Position numbers and translations under genes: made by a program. From Synchiropus splendidus (lineage: Eukaryota; Chordata; Actinopteri; Syngnathiformes; Callionymidae), in NCBI RefSeq assembly GCF_027744825.2, contig NC_071340.1:10738001-10802000 (forward strand): DNA of 64,000 nt, written 5' to 3'. The notes under the pieces were generated by a model. That model saw nothing but the letters and a program-made list of their open reading frames with translations. It had not been told where the DNA came from and ran no database searches. Positions 39,761 to 52,575 of the stretch are shown here, one piece after another. How positions within the stretch are numbered: the stretch's first letter is position 1; each line of letters begins with the position of its first letter.

Positions 39761-40689
39761 GGGTGCGGTTCAAATATCTTAAAAAAGGATACGTTTGCAC
39801 GTAATGACGTGTATCTGGTACGAGGGGCTGCCCTCAATCCAGTCTCTATCTAATGTGCCAGAATGATGTGATGATGCTGTTTCATAAGTGAAATGCTGAT
39901 GAATAAACAGAGTCGATCATATGCGATCTCTTTCCGTCTGCCTTCACGGTGCTGGAGAATTCATCTTGCCGCACGACAAGTCATAAATCCCACTTCCAAC
40001 TTCACACTTAAACGGTAATGGGAAAGCAGCATCTGACTGGGCGACCCAATTCGGCCCTCAGGCCAAGCGTTTGTTATGCTGCTGGACCAAAGACACAGTG
40101 GTCACTGAGCTCATCATTGCAGGAAAACATCTGCTGTCGGACCCCACCTGGCTTAGGGCCGCAAACCTGCGAGATGAGAGCCACACGTTGGCCAATCTGG
40201 ACGTATTCATCCTCGCGGCTTCCTCTCGCACGGCCGTCTTTAAATCCACCCGTTGAAAGGAAGTGATGAAACGGAGCAATTATGTTTCCATTTGTGCTAT
40301 TCACGTGAAACCAGGTGTAAAATTTCCAATCTGTGCACCTGCTGTAGCTGCAATTCATTCCGCGTCCTCAAGAGCGTTGCTTGTTAGATCGTAATGCCCC
40401 AAATATGCGATACATCTACGGTCGTATGGACCTTGGAAGGGATTGTTTTCCTAAAAATCCACTTCCACAAATGACAATGCACAAGTCATGATCCAAAGCA
40501 ACACGAGTGCAGAGGCGTCGCGGTGATGAGAAGAGGAGCGAGAAGCGCCTAAAAGAGAAGCTTCATCTGATATTAAGACGTTTAGGAATATGAGAGGGGA
40601 AACAACCGGATTTTTTTTGTTTGTTTCTGGGTAGAAAACAGATAGGCGAGTCATCTGAAGTCGGGCTAGAGATTAATTTTCATTTTCCA

Positions 40690-41300
40690 AACACTCTGTG
40701 CGGATAAATATTCATGAAGCACCTTGAAGCGGCGACGTTACGCAGCGGTCAGCAGGGAAAACCAGCCCAGCTCCGTTCCTTTCTGTTTCGGGGGGTTTGA
40801 TTAAAGACTCACTGTCCGTGACCTTTCCAGTCTAAAACAAAGATTTGCACAATTAACTACTTTTAAATGTCATCCAACTGCCAAATCTGCATATGAGCAG
40901 CGCGGCGGAATGAGGCTGTTTTGCAGAGAAACGGTTGCTCCTCCTGCTGCCACCGAGAGCGGCTTTCTGTCTTATTTCAGGCAGGAAGGAAATGTAAATG
41001 TCAACATATCTGCTGCGCCGATCCTTCTGTTGCTCATTAACCTTTGTCGCTTCAGAACGGAGACGGAGCGCTGCCTAAACGCCGCAAGTTACTCCGGCTT
41101 GAAGGACCAGGAGACGCCGCCACCAGAAACAGTAACCGGAGCCACTTTAATATTCATGTTAACACACCAATTCTGCCGACACTTTTTCACCTCTGGCTGT
41201 TTTACTTCTGCTTCCCCAACGCTAAATTAGCGGGATTAACAAACCTCATTTATTTTATCGGGGCGGGAAGAGCGAGCTGGTTAAGTTCAAGCCCCAGGTC
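40690..41300. promoter_or_regulatory. Unique, CpG-retaining block: candidate regulatory element
   Basis: This is high-complexity sequence without repeats, richer in GC than its flanks. It ends in a perfect palindrome GCTAAATTAGC (41221-41231) directly followed by GGGATTAAC, a bicoid/Otx-type GGATTA site. Short frames across it (106 and 104 aa) overlap in different phases and show no domain. Function is an inference from composition and motifs. Confidence 0.25.
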
Positions 41301-42839
41301 AAAGGAGGAGAACAGGATTGCTCACCAGAGATCTATCATCTTCAATTTCCACATGTAATGAGTGAAGACAGAGGGAGGAAATCTGCGCTCCCCAGTCCAA
41401 AACTGTCCTCTGGTGAGCACCACACGTCTCTCTGGATTCAGAATCTGGTTCAGCTGGTGGGAGTGTCGGTCACTGAGTCAACCCATTAACTTCTGGCTTT
41501 AGTTTACTGCAGAGTCCACCGGCCCAATGTCGCTGGTGGAAGCCCAGGATAAACAAGCCATCAATCCCAGGGGGCGCCGATGATGATGGATGCGGGGTAT
41601 GATGATGAATATCAGAGCCAGAGACAAATGATTGACAGGAATCGGAAGAGAAAGAATTGATGGTTTTGAAACTCTGGCAGAGCGCATCTGTATACAGATG
41701 AAAACTTCTGTTCTAGAAGTACTAAAGTTAAATAACATCGATCCTCTGTAAGAGATGACAGACTGAAACATGAATAAGAACAATGTATTTTGTTTGTTTA
41801 TTTGTCTGAACATCTTCTGGAACCGCACCACAATCGTCAAATAATCTTCACGTGAAAGTGAAAGTCACCACATGTTCAGACCTGAACATCACAGATCACT
41901 GACTTGTTCCAAACATGTGTTTCCCATGGACAAGGAAACAGCAAGTCAAAATCCAGGTTATTGCACGAGGCTTGATATGATCCACAGAATGTGGTGTTGG
42001 CAAGATCAACCTTGTGATATTTTTATTTATTTTATTTTACTTCTGTCCAGGATTCATAAGTGTGTGACATCTGCTTCTGTTCATCTCAGTGATCTCCAGT
42101 CACCGAAGCTCTTTCCTCGACTCTCACACTATATCACCTCCTCCTGGTTGACCTTCCTGCTCTGAGTCGGACCCATAACCAGTGCAGTCATCTCCATGGC
42201 TCACCAGGTTATTCACCCAATAGTGCCACTGAAACAGAACATCTAAATAAATACAGTTCATTTAAGTATTTAACCTCTGAAATTGCGTCAACTGTTGCAG
42301 TGCATTATGGACTTTCAAAAATGGATGCTGTGAGTGCTTGATACCATTGGGCTACGATGCTTGAAGTCGTGGAGGAGAGGGATGGTGATGTTTGTGAACT
42401 TGTGGTCTGATATCTGGAGCTGACATGGACCCACGTTCCTTCTGTCACTTTTGCTAACAGCCAAATAACATTGTGGACTCAGGCAGACGAAATGTTTGGA
42501 CTCTCCATTAGAAATACAGTCAGGTGAGGGGCCAAGTCATTTGGGCGAGACTCAGATGAGAACAGATAATCCTCCACCTCCCGGGAGCCTTGCTGGTGAG
42601 TAATCTGTGGTGCCCAAAAGGAGGAGGCCCTGGTGTGGCTGGGAAGAACTTGGGTACAGGAGAGAGAAGTATGGCCTTCCTGGCTCCGGGTGCTGCCCCA
42701 GCGACCTGACCATGCATAAGCTGGGTGAACCAAAACTAAACATCACACTCAGCTTTGACTGGAGATCAGCAGCTCCACATCCACTGTGACCGAACCCCCC
42801 GTGACTGAGGTGACCACGCCAACGTCCTTGCAAGTCCAC

Positions 42840-43180
42840 CATGACAAATGCGCTGGATGGTCAGTGTCGATTCTTATCAGCAGCCCATTAAAAATGGATC
42901 GAGCGCATGAATATTTACCCAGTTTAATTACCACTGGCTTCTGCCCGTCCCTGCGAAGTCTCCTTCTGTCCAGAGGGCAGTTTGACGGGCGAGCGGCGAG
43001 CAGCCGGACGCCTCCTCCACCTTGATGAATATTGCAGGAGTCCGAAGAGTGAGAAGCATCGATGGAATCCACCTCAATCAGCCAGGGAATCGATGGCCAA
43101 CACTCACATTTGCAGAGGGGCTAATTGGAGCTAGTAAAATTCAGCAGCATGCATCATTTACACTGGGACGAGGCGGAGAG
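42840..43180. promoter_or_regulatory. Unique, CpG-retaining block with TAAT sites: candidate regulatory element
   Basis: A repeat-free stretch contains TTTAATTACC (TAATTA at 42925-42930), CATTAAAAATGG and GGGCTAATTGG (43118-43128), which are homeodomain-type cores, within moderately GC-rich sequence. No frame is convincing. Evolutionary conservation would have to be measured to support it. Confidence 0.25.
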
Positions 43181-43574
43181 GACCATCGCGCATCTTTAGC
43201 AGGGTCTGGGTAAAAAGAACCATCAGTAACATCTGTCCACGCACACGTGCAGGATGAAGGTCCCGTGAACATCTCCATGCTTAAGAAAATATTCTTTAAA
43301 TTGAGAGGAAAAAAATAGCCGTGTGGACGGCTTCAGTACATTTTTGTTAGAGCAAGGGACTTGAATGCAACTTTTTATTTCTTTTACTTATTCATTTACT
43401 TTAATGAACGCTGGGGATTTCTGGATTTTTCTCTAAAGTGAAACATCAACCGGTTTCTTAGTGAAACCCCAAATGAACCGAAAATGTAGAAACATAAACA
43501 TAACATTTAAAAGAAGAAGAAATATAGAAATCAAATGATTTTTTTTTTTTAATGAATAAAAAGAAGAGGAATGT

Positions 43575-43982
43575 TCTGTGCGGGATCAAAATCGGATCAT
43601 TAACAAAGCCGGTCCGCTGGACTCCATCCAAGAGAGGAGGGTCCTGGCTAAGCTACTGGACATCATGGGCAACACCTCCCACCCCTTGGACAAGACTGCA
43701 GGGCTTCTTCACTCAGAGACGACTGCACCCTCAGTGCAGAACGGAGCGCCGTCATAAGTCATTCATACCAACTGCTGTCTGAATTCACAACAGTGTTTAC
43801 ATAACATAGCAATGTCTTTGTGCCTCTGTTGGTTGGTAACAACTACTTCTGCCCCCTGCTGCCTCTCTAGCTTTACTGTTTTTTGCTTTTGATTTATTTA
43901 CTTTTGTTTTTTCTCTTCACTTTATTTTGTACTGTATGTATGTGCATATTTTTTGTATATTGTTTTTATATTGCTTGTATAA
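43575..43982 (+). pseudogene. LINE remnant (CR1/L2-like): RT C-terminus plus 3' tail
   Basis: One plus-strand frame reads LLDIMGNTSHPLDKT. Another, shifted after about 43700, reads QRRLHPQCRTERRHKSFIPTAV and then a stop. Together they resemble the conserved C-terminus of fish CR1/L2-type non-LTR retrotransposons (the CRT-R-KSF-P-A block). The frameshift makes it non-functional. An AT-rich 3' region follows, and the sequence then passes into the pogo-like element at about 43983. Confidence 0.6.
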
Positions 43983-44617
43983 TTTCAAGATTTTTTTGCT
44001 TCTGATTTCGAACGAAAATCCAGAACTCGAAGGCCCCCGAAAAACGACGGAAAAAACATAACATGCGCGGACTGATCAGCCGACGACGCGCTTTGTAACG
44101 TGTCCCGTTAGCTACATTTACTGACTGTTTTTTCTTCATACTGAGGTGTAAAACCTTTCCTGTCTCCACACTGGACCGTGGTAGAGTGTCACAGGGGAGG
44201 TGCTCGCTCTCCACACCTCCGAGGCTGGAGCGCTCACTCCAGGGTTTGATGTCCTGTTGGAGCTGGGACAGGGATGAGGCGAGTCTGGGACAGAGCGTGA
44301 CTTGGTTTATGACTTTGTCACAGCCAAACTGCACAGAAGCGCACATTCAGAGCTGGACACGCACCGGGCACCTCTTCACTTCTGGAGAGACGTCACTCAC
44401 TCGGCAACCCCTCCCACATGCAGCGGCCACACACATAGAGGAACAGCGCACCTGCAGCAGACACTCTACATTCACTCCTACAAAAGACTATTTTAAGGCT
44501 TGGAACGCATTATTTCTTTTTCCATTCATTGTAATGGGAAAAATCGATTCAGATTTCGAACAAATCGCTCCTCAAACGGCCATCTGGAACGGATTGTGGT
44601 CGAGAACCGAGGTACCA

Positions 44618-44620
<3 letters not shown>
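43983..44620 (+). mobile_element. Pogo/Tigger-like non-autonomous element, left end truncated
   Basis: The right end is GAGGTACCACTG followed directly by TA, the inverse of the CAGTGGTACCTC terminus seen in related copies. The left part contains GATTTCGAACGAAAA, matching the MITE at 6195-6299, but the terminal CAGTGG is missing. Bases 44097-44190 match 53268-53361 in inverse orientation. No transposase is recognisable. A 126-aa minus-strand frame shares a segment with the other copy only because the DNA is shared. Confidence 0.65.

Positions 44621-44664
<44 letters not shown>
44621..44664. repeat. (TA)n microsatellite abutting a transposon end
   Basis: 22 TA units begin immediately after the terminal CACTG of the pogo-like element, which uses TA targets. 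Confidence 0.95.
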
Positions 44665-44667
<3 letters not shown>

Positions 44668-47600
44668 CCGAACAAATGAGACATAGGTCGATGAGTATAA
44701 ATAAATAGTTTAACACTTGGGCAACAGAGAGCCATAAATCTTGTAGGGATAAAGAAGGAAACCTTCTCACCTTGCTTGTGGAAGCGCAGGGAAGTATAAG
44801 AAGTCTGGCAGGTAGGAAATTCATCTTCCGCAATCTGTTCCGAAGATGTCACCACAGAAACAAACAAAACTATCTGCAGAAAGCAGGTACCAACTTGACT
44901 TGTGAGGAGGATAAAGTAACAACTTCACTCCTCTCATCATTGTCCCAGAGACAAGGTGAGCGGTTTCCTTTCTTAATCATCAAGTTAAGTGTTTCACTTT
45001 CAAAAGCATTTCAGTCGGAAAGCAAAAATTCACTGTGGAAGTCAAGAGCTTGAACAATCTTAAATATTCTCATCTCAAGCAAGTTGCAAAACAATGACGA
45101 ACTTCCACCAAAAGTGTTGCTGGGTGCTGGAGGAAAGGATGGCGCCAAAGGTTCCACAAGTTCCACAATAGTTGACCTAAAGCTGCTCATCACATCACGT
45201 ACACTGAAGGTAAAGTGCATAGATGCAGCTTGTTGTTGCCTCTATTGAGCAACCGTCTTCCTCAGCCGTATAATAGCAGCAGATAAAGACCTGCTTCGTG
45301 GTGAAAACCTCTATACAACATTATGATGGACAGTCAGTGACCCAGTCGATCGCAGACATGGTGCTTTGTGATGTTGACAGCAGGCTTAGCCTTGAGGAAG
45401 CATTCAGCTGCACAAGCAAAACACTTTGTATCGGGGAGAAAAGCGAGAGGGGGGTTTGGCGGTGGATGTTCTGTTTGGAGGCTCCACAACAACACATAGG
45501 CTTCCCACCTGACAACTCTAATTGCTTCCCATGTGCTTCAATGAGCTTTAGCTCACCCCGTTACGAGTCAGCTAATGTGGTCAACTTTTGATACACAAGA
45601 GCCGGCAAAACTGTCATTACTGGAATATAATTCCACGACTAACAATATGAAAATGTTCCAGATAGCAGCAGGCCGCCTTTAATTGGAGGAACGACAACTT
45701 CTCTTCTTTTGATCATTGAGTGCAGAGAAGAAAACATTCTTCAAGTATTTCAACAGAAATAGTTAAACTCTTCGTATTAGTTTACGTATTTTAAAATCAT
45801 TACTTTACCTACTATGGTATAATTTGTCATCATAAAATAGATAGCTACAAATAAAATTACGTTGGACGTAGACGCCTAGAAGTGAAAAAAATGTATGTTA
45901 AGTTACATGATGTTTACTTATTTACTTTTAGCAGAGGAATAATAAAGGCATTGGTCTATCATTTAGGGTTTCTTTGAAAAGCATGTTAGAACAGTAAGCA
46001 AGCCAGCAAGGTTGCTCCTGGTACTTCATTTTATTCAAAAACCCACCTGTCTCGTGGTGAAATTCAAAACATCTGTATCACGGATGGTCTTCTTCCTTGC
46101 ATCAGGAGACGTCAGCAGAAGTGATTTTTCTATTGTTGCATCGCTGGTGAACTCGATCAAAAAGTCCTGACCTCTCCATCAGCTGTTTGGAGGAATTTTT
46201 TGTCATTTTTCTACAAGTAGCAAGAGAAAAAATAACCTTTGTCCACAAACAGGAAGTTGAGTAACAGCTGAGTGACAATGAATAACTATTGTATTGAATG
46301 ATAACATAACAATTACAACACTTGATCTTCATATTTCACTGCATGATTTTATTAGAATTATTTTGCTTATTCAGGCATTAATTCCAGCATATTTTCACAA
46401 ACAAAAGCATCGTATGAAATATGAAAAGGAAATATAGTACAGTAGAAGTGTCTTCAAATGAAACTTGGCTTCACAAAAGGCACTTGTTGGACACGTGTTT
46501 CCCAGCAAGTCAGTCGGCCAAAGGCTGCTGATCACAAAAGGGATGTGAAGAAATTGAACTTCCTCAGGTTTCCCTTGAGACGCTTCAGGTTTAGAAAGAA
46601 AAAGCATTTTCTACTTCCTCCCAACAAACAAGAGATTTAACGGACACACGTCCCATTGTTCAGACTTTGCCATGTTTATACAGAGAAGACAGGAGAGCAG
46701 AGCGTTTGAAGTGGTAGTGTTTTATTCATCTTTATGTAAATCAACTCCTTAACAGTTGCCTTAACAAATGAAGAACTTCTAGAAGAGGAAAAGTGCATAC
46801 AGGGATAACAAAAGAGCAGAAACTGAACCAAACAGAGGGGGGAAGTATAAAGGAGAAACTTTTTCTGTATATGCTTGAACATATTCTGCAGCTGTATAAT
46901 GTCCTTACTTAGAAAAATACCCTGGATATTTGCATCTGCGGCTGTACACTGATGATAAGTCAACTGTCCTGTCGTGTTCGCAGCTTTTTCAATCTAGTCT
47001 ACTGAACGTAATGAACCGCTACATTGCTAATGACACTAGGAAATACTTACAAATCAATATAAGGCTAAGTAAATGCCACACCATGTTGTGTGTGTGTATA
47101 TATATTTAATACTATATTTCCATATATATATATATATCAGAAGAAGGGGGTGAAACAAAATGCTTCCTCTCTCAAGGTGGTTCCTTTCACAGCAGTCGTC
47201 GTCTTGACTCGCATCATTTTCATGATCTTCCTCCTGTTATGATACTATGAGATGTTTCACATCCTTCAGTGACAAAGAAAAGCTGGGAGTTGAGCTTTCC
47301 TGCATGTTTTCCTTGTGTTGTGCTCAATACCTCCCTCAATGATATCGACCTTGATCGAGAAAAATGATGATGCTCATAACAGCTGGGTCGGTCGTCGGAG
47401 CCTTTCTGTTTGGCAGTTTACATCTAGTTTTAATTACTGTAATTATTTGGACGGCAAGTCACAGGTGTGTACTCATTCTCACCAGTATCATGTCGCTCCT
47501 GGGCTGGAAAATGAATGTGAACGTGAGGAGACACAGCTGAACCAACTTATCTGAATGTATAGATCTTTCAACCGAATGGAAGGAAAAATGTGCTGCTTAC

Positions 47601-48718
47601 TTTTGGAGGTTGATGTTATTGTCCACGGTGCCTTGCTAGCTAGCATGTCATGAATGACGCATTTTTGAAACAATTACTTTTAAGTACAGAGCGCTAGCTT
47701 GATGCTAGCAAGAGTTTCAATCTTCCCTGGATGGATAAACTTAATCAGGAAGTAGTGGAATAGATATGTGATGTCAAATTCTTAATTCAGTTGATACATT
47801 TCTTCAGCTCCAGATTAGCTACGGTCATTTAGCAACATAGCCTGGAGAGCTAACGTGAACATGCTAAGAGAGCCATGGTGAAAGCCAACCATAAACACTC
47901 CACGAGTTTGAGAGGAGGCGGCATGAATGAGGAGTATCGGCGTCTTCAGCGTGAAAGCCCTGTCTGAGGTGTCCAGGTGTGAAAGTGGCTGCGAGTGCTT
48001 CCAGAGTGCGCGGCGGTAACTCTCACCCAGTGCAACATCAAAACGACTGCTGTGTAAAGATCCTCAAGGGAAGGCAGTTACCTTGCAACCACTTAACTGT
48101 AAGGCATCATTTCCGCTAACTTGATGTCCGAAAAACCTAAAACCTGATCCGGGATCTTTAGTCAAAGGCAACTTCAGAAGAAGCACCGACTCGAAACAAC
48201 CGCCAGCTTGACAGGTCATCATTCTACCATATTGAGAAAGATCTAACGCTAAACATGCACTTTTTTTCTCTTAATAGAAGCTGTTTAATTCCTGCAACTG
48301 CAACTTTCTGATTCTGGACAACAATAATCTCATCATATATGGTCAAACAACTCCTTTAATACTGAACTGGAAACCCAAAATAAAATTCCGTCAGAGAGAA
48401 ACCGCTCACAAGGAGTCGGACAAGTGGTCGCTGATATGTCTTTGCTCTTGCGGTCTAAATTGCTTTGGAGACATGCGTTGATGATCTTGGTCAGACCAGG
48501 ACCTTCTCATGATCACACATATAGGTATTTTTCAACAAAACTATCAATGCATTAATAAGAATAAAAAAAAAGGTTCCAGACGATAAAACAGGTCTAAAAT
48601 GAATGCGTGACTTTTGTTAGCTATATTTGACATGAGAGTCATGATCGTGTTGGATTACTGAAAACTGTGTCTCTGTGGTTCGGTTCCTTGGTCGAAGAGC
48701 GAACGGCATCCAGCAAAG
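44665..48718. other. No second gene seen; possible 3' untranslated region on the minus strand
   Basis: If the exon at 48719-48856 is real, its 3' UTR runs leftward from 48718. TTTATT at 46721-46726 is a candidate polyadenylation signal in that orientation. A small (TG)n/(TA)n patch is at 47088-47138. Frames here are at most about 97 aa and unconvincing. Confidence 0.4.
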
Positions 48719-48856
48719 CTACGAGGCGTTGGATGCGCTGGGGCTCCAGCCCATTTGGTACGCCCTCTCCAGGGTCCTCTTGCAGTCCTGCATCACCGTG
48801 CTGAACACAATGTGAGGGTACTGGACCACCAGCAGCTCCACTGTCTCCTCGTTCAC
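48719..48856 (-). CDS. Probable terminal coding exon of an unrecognised host gene
   Basis: On the minus strand a good splice acceptor (a TCTAATCAG branch-like site, then CTTTTGTTTGCAG) precedes 45 codons that end in TAG (48719-48721). The peptide begins VNEETVELLVVQYPHIV, continues FSTVMQDCKRTLERAYQMGW, and closes with a Ser/Asn-rich tail. It looks like real protein: an amphipathic helical pattern and codons mostly ending in G or C, unlike the surrounding AT-rich DNA. I do not recognise the family and propose no function. A second open frame across the same bases is considered a shadow. Upstream exons should lie at higher coordinates, but none is convincing here. TTTATT at 46721-46726 (AATAAA on this strand) could end the transcript, giving a 3' UTR of about 2 kb; this is speculative. 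Confidence 0.55.
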   Translation of the reverse strand: MNEETVELLVVQYPHIVFSTVMQDCKRTLERAYQMGWSPSASNAS

Positions 48857-48897
48857 CTGCAAACAAAAGCTGATTAGAAAATGGAAGCACACTCATG

Positions 48898-48902
<5 letters not shown>

Positions 48903-48938
<36 letters not shown>
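48903..48938. repeat. (TA)n microsatellite
   Basis: 18 TA units, 46 bases upstream (in the minus-strand sense) of the terminal exon, so within the presumed last intron close to the branch-point region. Confidence 0.95.
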
Positions 48939-48939
<1 letters not shown>

Positions 48940-51744
48940 CTGGGAGGGGAACAAATGAACTGCTCCAACTGAATCTATATCAGTAGGAATACCAGAGCTC
49001 AAGACCTGAGTACGATGACATGATACCAAATATCAAATAGACAGTTTAAAACCAGACACTGACAGAATGGTTTTCACTTCAATGTGTCAACAGTTTCAAG
49101 ACTGAGTGGCATGTGGTGTCGCAGAGATAAATCTGCGACACCACAGTTTGTTTCCGGAGTGAACCAACAAATCTCCATCTACATCACTGAAGAATACATT
49201 TGAAACCGTGCACTCGTGTCGTTTTCCGGGAATCTGGTTTGTGAAATCCACTTGAATGGTTTTTTATGTTTCCTTCCACACTCGGATAAGAATAATAGCC
49301 TTGTAAAAACAAGGCCATGATCAGACTTGTATATTAGTCAAGAATATTCCTCTGTTCATCTTACATTTTTTTTCTTGTCAAAAGACACAATAATATTTTT
49401 TCTCATTTAAAACACAAAAAAACTGGTCGACACAACCTCACTACTCAGATAGTTTTACATAAATAGATCACCTTCACCTTCACCTTCTTCTACCGCTTAT
49501 CCGCGACCCGACATAAATAGATAAAGAATTTAATACTTCTACCGATGATAATAATAATGACAATGATGATTACATAAAACAGGAGTTTTCCGTATGTGAG
49601 TGGTTGTCTGTCTACATGACCTGTCCAGAGTGTCCCCCGCCTGCCTGAGTGAATGAACCTACAATAAATAAAATCCTTGCAAGCAGAATGAAGCTGCATG
49701 CTGTCACATCAAGCTACGGACACAGATGGCATTTTCTGGTGCCACCATCTGTTTAGTGGGAGAGGAAACTGATGGATAAGGTCGAAGGTGTGTCAAGGAT
49801 TCAGGATCCACCCTGTGTCATGAACCTACTTTTAAAGTACATATTCAAAAAAAATAAAAAGATGACCAAAACTAATTTAGACTACGAGTATGCTGTGGAG
49901 AACAATGACGTTATCAGGTCTATATAACTTTCAGCAAGTCAGAGATGACTGGAGGAAGAGAGGGGATGAGTTATCTCTCCAACAATTTCGGACGTATTTT
50001 GGCCCAAGTCTCTTTAGATCTTGAAGGCCTTTCACACCGACACGGTTCCAGTTCTGGAGGTGGCACCATTCTGTGAGGTCTAAGCGGAAAAGCATTGGGA
50101 GGGAAGTAGAAAACACACCAGCAAAAGTACAAGTTGCACCAAGACTCTGAAAGTGCCGATTCCTTTAGTGAAACTATTTTCATCCAACAATGCAGCATGA
50201 AATGACTTTTGATGAAGAGATTTGGAAGGAACACATCTCAGGCATCTGGTATGTAACCAGTGCGTGTGTGTGTTTTTGAGAAAAGGCCCATGCATTTTAC
50301 AGACGTGATAGTCGAAAACCACACGGCCAACAAAGCTGTCACAGTTCGCAAGCTCAAACCAACTTTTGTGGGCTCCAGTCATGGACCAACATTCCCGCTT
50401 CTGAACCAGTTTTTCCATGTCTAAACAAGCAGGTTGGTTGAAGCCTTGCTGGAAGGCCTCTTTGTGAACAGATGACTGCTGTTGTGCAGACTGATGCAAA
50501 CTGGAACACACTGACCTGATCCACTGTCTGATCTGGGCGGATTTATCTGTTAAAAATGGTTCAATGAGAATTGTCACAACAGTTTGCCATCTCTTCCCAG
50601 ACGACACACAGCAGTTGCACCGACAGGACTAGTTTTTCAGCAGGGCAGACTAATGGGGCCGATTGTTCTCAGAAGATGAGAAGCGGCCGCTCCAGCGCTC
50701 GTCTGTCACCAAGAGGCTGAGATCGAGTCAGATCTTGAGCTGACAAAGAGCAGAAGCAACGTCACCCCAGAGACCTCTGAGGGGTTAACCGCTACCCACC
50801 CAGAACCAACGCCTGCCCACCCATGAGTGTGACACTTTCCAGGGGAAATGATGGATAAACATTCGCGCACATGTTGAACACAGTCACGTCTGTTGCAGGA
50901 GCCGAGTGGAGAACGTCCTGTCCTTTACAGTGATGGACCTGTGACCTGTCCAGAGTGTTCCACCCTTCTCACCTCAAGTACCTTCACACCACCGTCAAGA
51001 AGATGAAAACCAGATGATTTTTTTTTTTTTTTCAGGGCACTTCGAAAAGTCAGAAAGCACCTGGGAGATATATTTCTCCTCCTCCTGGGTCGTCTCTAGC
51101 TTCCGTTTCCCAGTGACTGATAATATGGCAACTCTTTGTATGTAAATGAGACAAACGTACGTTAGAATGATTTGAATTGACACCTGCTCTGGTGATGAGC
51201 CTCCACTCTGCCAGTTCCACAAGATGGAGAGGAGCGTTTGGAAGTCAAGTTAATCATAAAAAAATGGAAATGTTTCCACTGCTCAGCAACGCATCACGAC
51301 TCCGCTCTGGTGTGGGCAATTTATGGTGGAATTAAATATTAAAAATGTAAAACGGAGAGGTGAGGAGAAGGGAAATGGTCATGAGGGGAACAACAACACT
51401 GGCAGTGTGTGCTTTATGTCGCACCGTGGGATGAACACATCACGACTGTAGCAAGACGGGAGAGAAACAAAACAGCACATTTTCAGGTGATAAATTATTA
51501 TTATATCTGAACAGGGGTTTGTGTCAGACAGAACAAGTTAATGATATAGACATCTCTGCTATATTACAGCTGGTTACAACTGTCTGAAATCATGTTGGAG
51601 CCAGAGTCACAGATGTTTTAGGATTAAATTAAAGTCTCCTTGAAGCGCTGAGAAAGCTATATATTTGGTAACAGAGTTTCAGGTGCCAAAAAAGTGAGAG
51701 CATGTTTAATCTCTGAGAGGGTTTCCATGAAAAATGAATGCAGA
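48939..51744. other. No accepted gene; presumed intron of the minus-strand gene
   Basis: The 175-aa minus frame at 50080-50607 is long for random DNA but has no domain and ends in a hydrophobic low-complexity tail. A scrap resembling the LINE tail occurs near 49485-49510. Confidence 0.45.
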
Positions 51745-51800
51745 ATCAGGGCTGCACAATTAATTGAATTTGAATCGATATCGTGATATTGGCATTTATA
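51745..51800. repeat. Fragment of an interspersed repeat starting CAGGGCTGCAC
   Basis: CAGGGCTGCACAATTAATTG followed by GAATCGATATCGTGATATTG is a familiar terminal sequence of teleost DNA elements. No matching inverse end is seen within the next kilobase, so it is treated as a fragment. Confidence 0.4.
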
Positions 51801-52008
51801 GAACCAGGTATGTTAGCAGGTATGAGACCAAAGTTGGAGACAGCGAGAGGAAATTCGACACTAAAAAGCCGTCTGAACACACAGTTTGCTAAGGTTTCAT
51901 TCTCATTAAACGTTACAAAACAGTGCTGCAGTGTGTGACTGAGACCTGTCAATCATTGCCGTGTGACCCCTCCCCTGTCTGGCAGATGCAAACATGTCGG
52001 TAGGCTGT

Positions 52009-52045
52009 TACAGTGGAACCTCGGTTTTAATCGGCAATTAATTGC
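52009..52045. repeat. Pogo-like terminal fragment
   Basis: TA followed by CAGTGGAACCTCGGTTTTAA matches the CAGTGGTACCTCGG-type terminus of the pogo-like family in this window. The opposite end is not visible. Confidence 0.45.
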
Positions 52046-52105
52046 AGTTCAATGGTATTAAAATATTTGCCACAAGAAGCCACATTTTTCAATTTGAATG
52101 AATGT

Positions 52106-52575
52106 GGTATATTACTGAATCAAATGATGGAGCCATACATACATTTAAACAACAACATATTGTTTATTTTGCATCAGTTTTACAATAAATCAGGATGGTG
52201 GCTATATTCAAGTTTTTATATCGCCGTATTTAAACTAAAGCTCTTTTCATGTCTTGAAAATATTTGTATAAGAATTTAAATTTTATAAGAATTTCAAGTC
52301 CATTCAGAGTAGTGGAAACCCTGGACATTGTGTAGTGAAAAACCTCCCTGAACAAAAGTAAACAGATGCTTTTGTTTGCTTTTGTTCAGGGATTCCTCCA
52401 TGTTTGTTGTTGTTGTTCTCATCCTAGCTGCCACGTGTCTTGTGCATCAGTGTGATCAGTGGAACAGGAACTACGGCACTTACAAAGCTTCCCTGTTGTC
52501 TGGAGAGCAAACTGTCACAGTAAATTAAATTAAATTAAATTAAATCGTAATTAACTTGTTAAAGTCTCACCACTA
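52106..52575 (+). repeat. Unclassified interspersed repeat, copy 1 (family shared with 57798-58227)
   Basis: From GGTATATTACTGAAT to TCTCACCACTA this 470-bp stretch aligns closely with 57798-58227 in the same orientation. It contains a perfect inverted repeat (CCCTGAACAAAAG at 52346-52358 against 52379-52391, 20-base loop) and a (TAAAT)n run near the 3' end. Neither copy shows clear terminal inverted repeats or a coding frame, so the class is open: a non-autonomous retroelement or part of a larger DNA element. Confidence 0.8.

Noticed and set aside
48639..48968. Minus-strand frame whose start reads GERGDSGAAGGPV, collagen-like
   Set aside because: The Gly-X-Y pattern stops after four triplets and the frame runs on through the intron-side (TA)n. 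The alternative frame of the same exon is more protein-like and ends properly.
50080..50607. 175-codon minus-strand frame
   Set aside because: No recognisable motif; the C-terminal part is a hydrophobic low-complexity run, and the frame crosses AT-rich unique DNA without splice signals I could trust.
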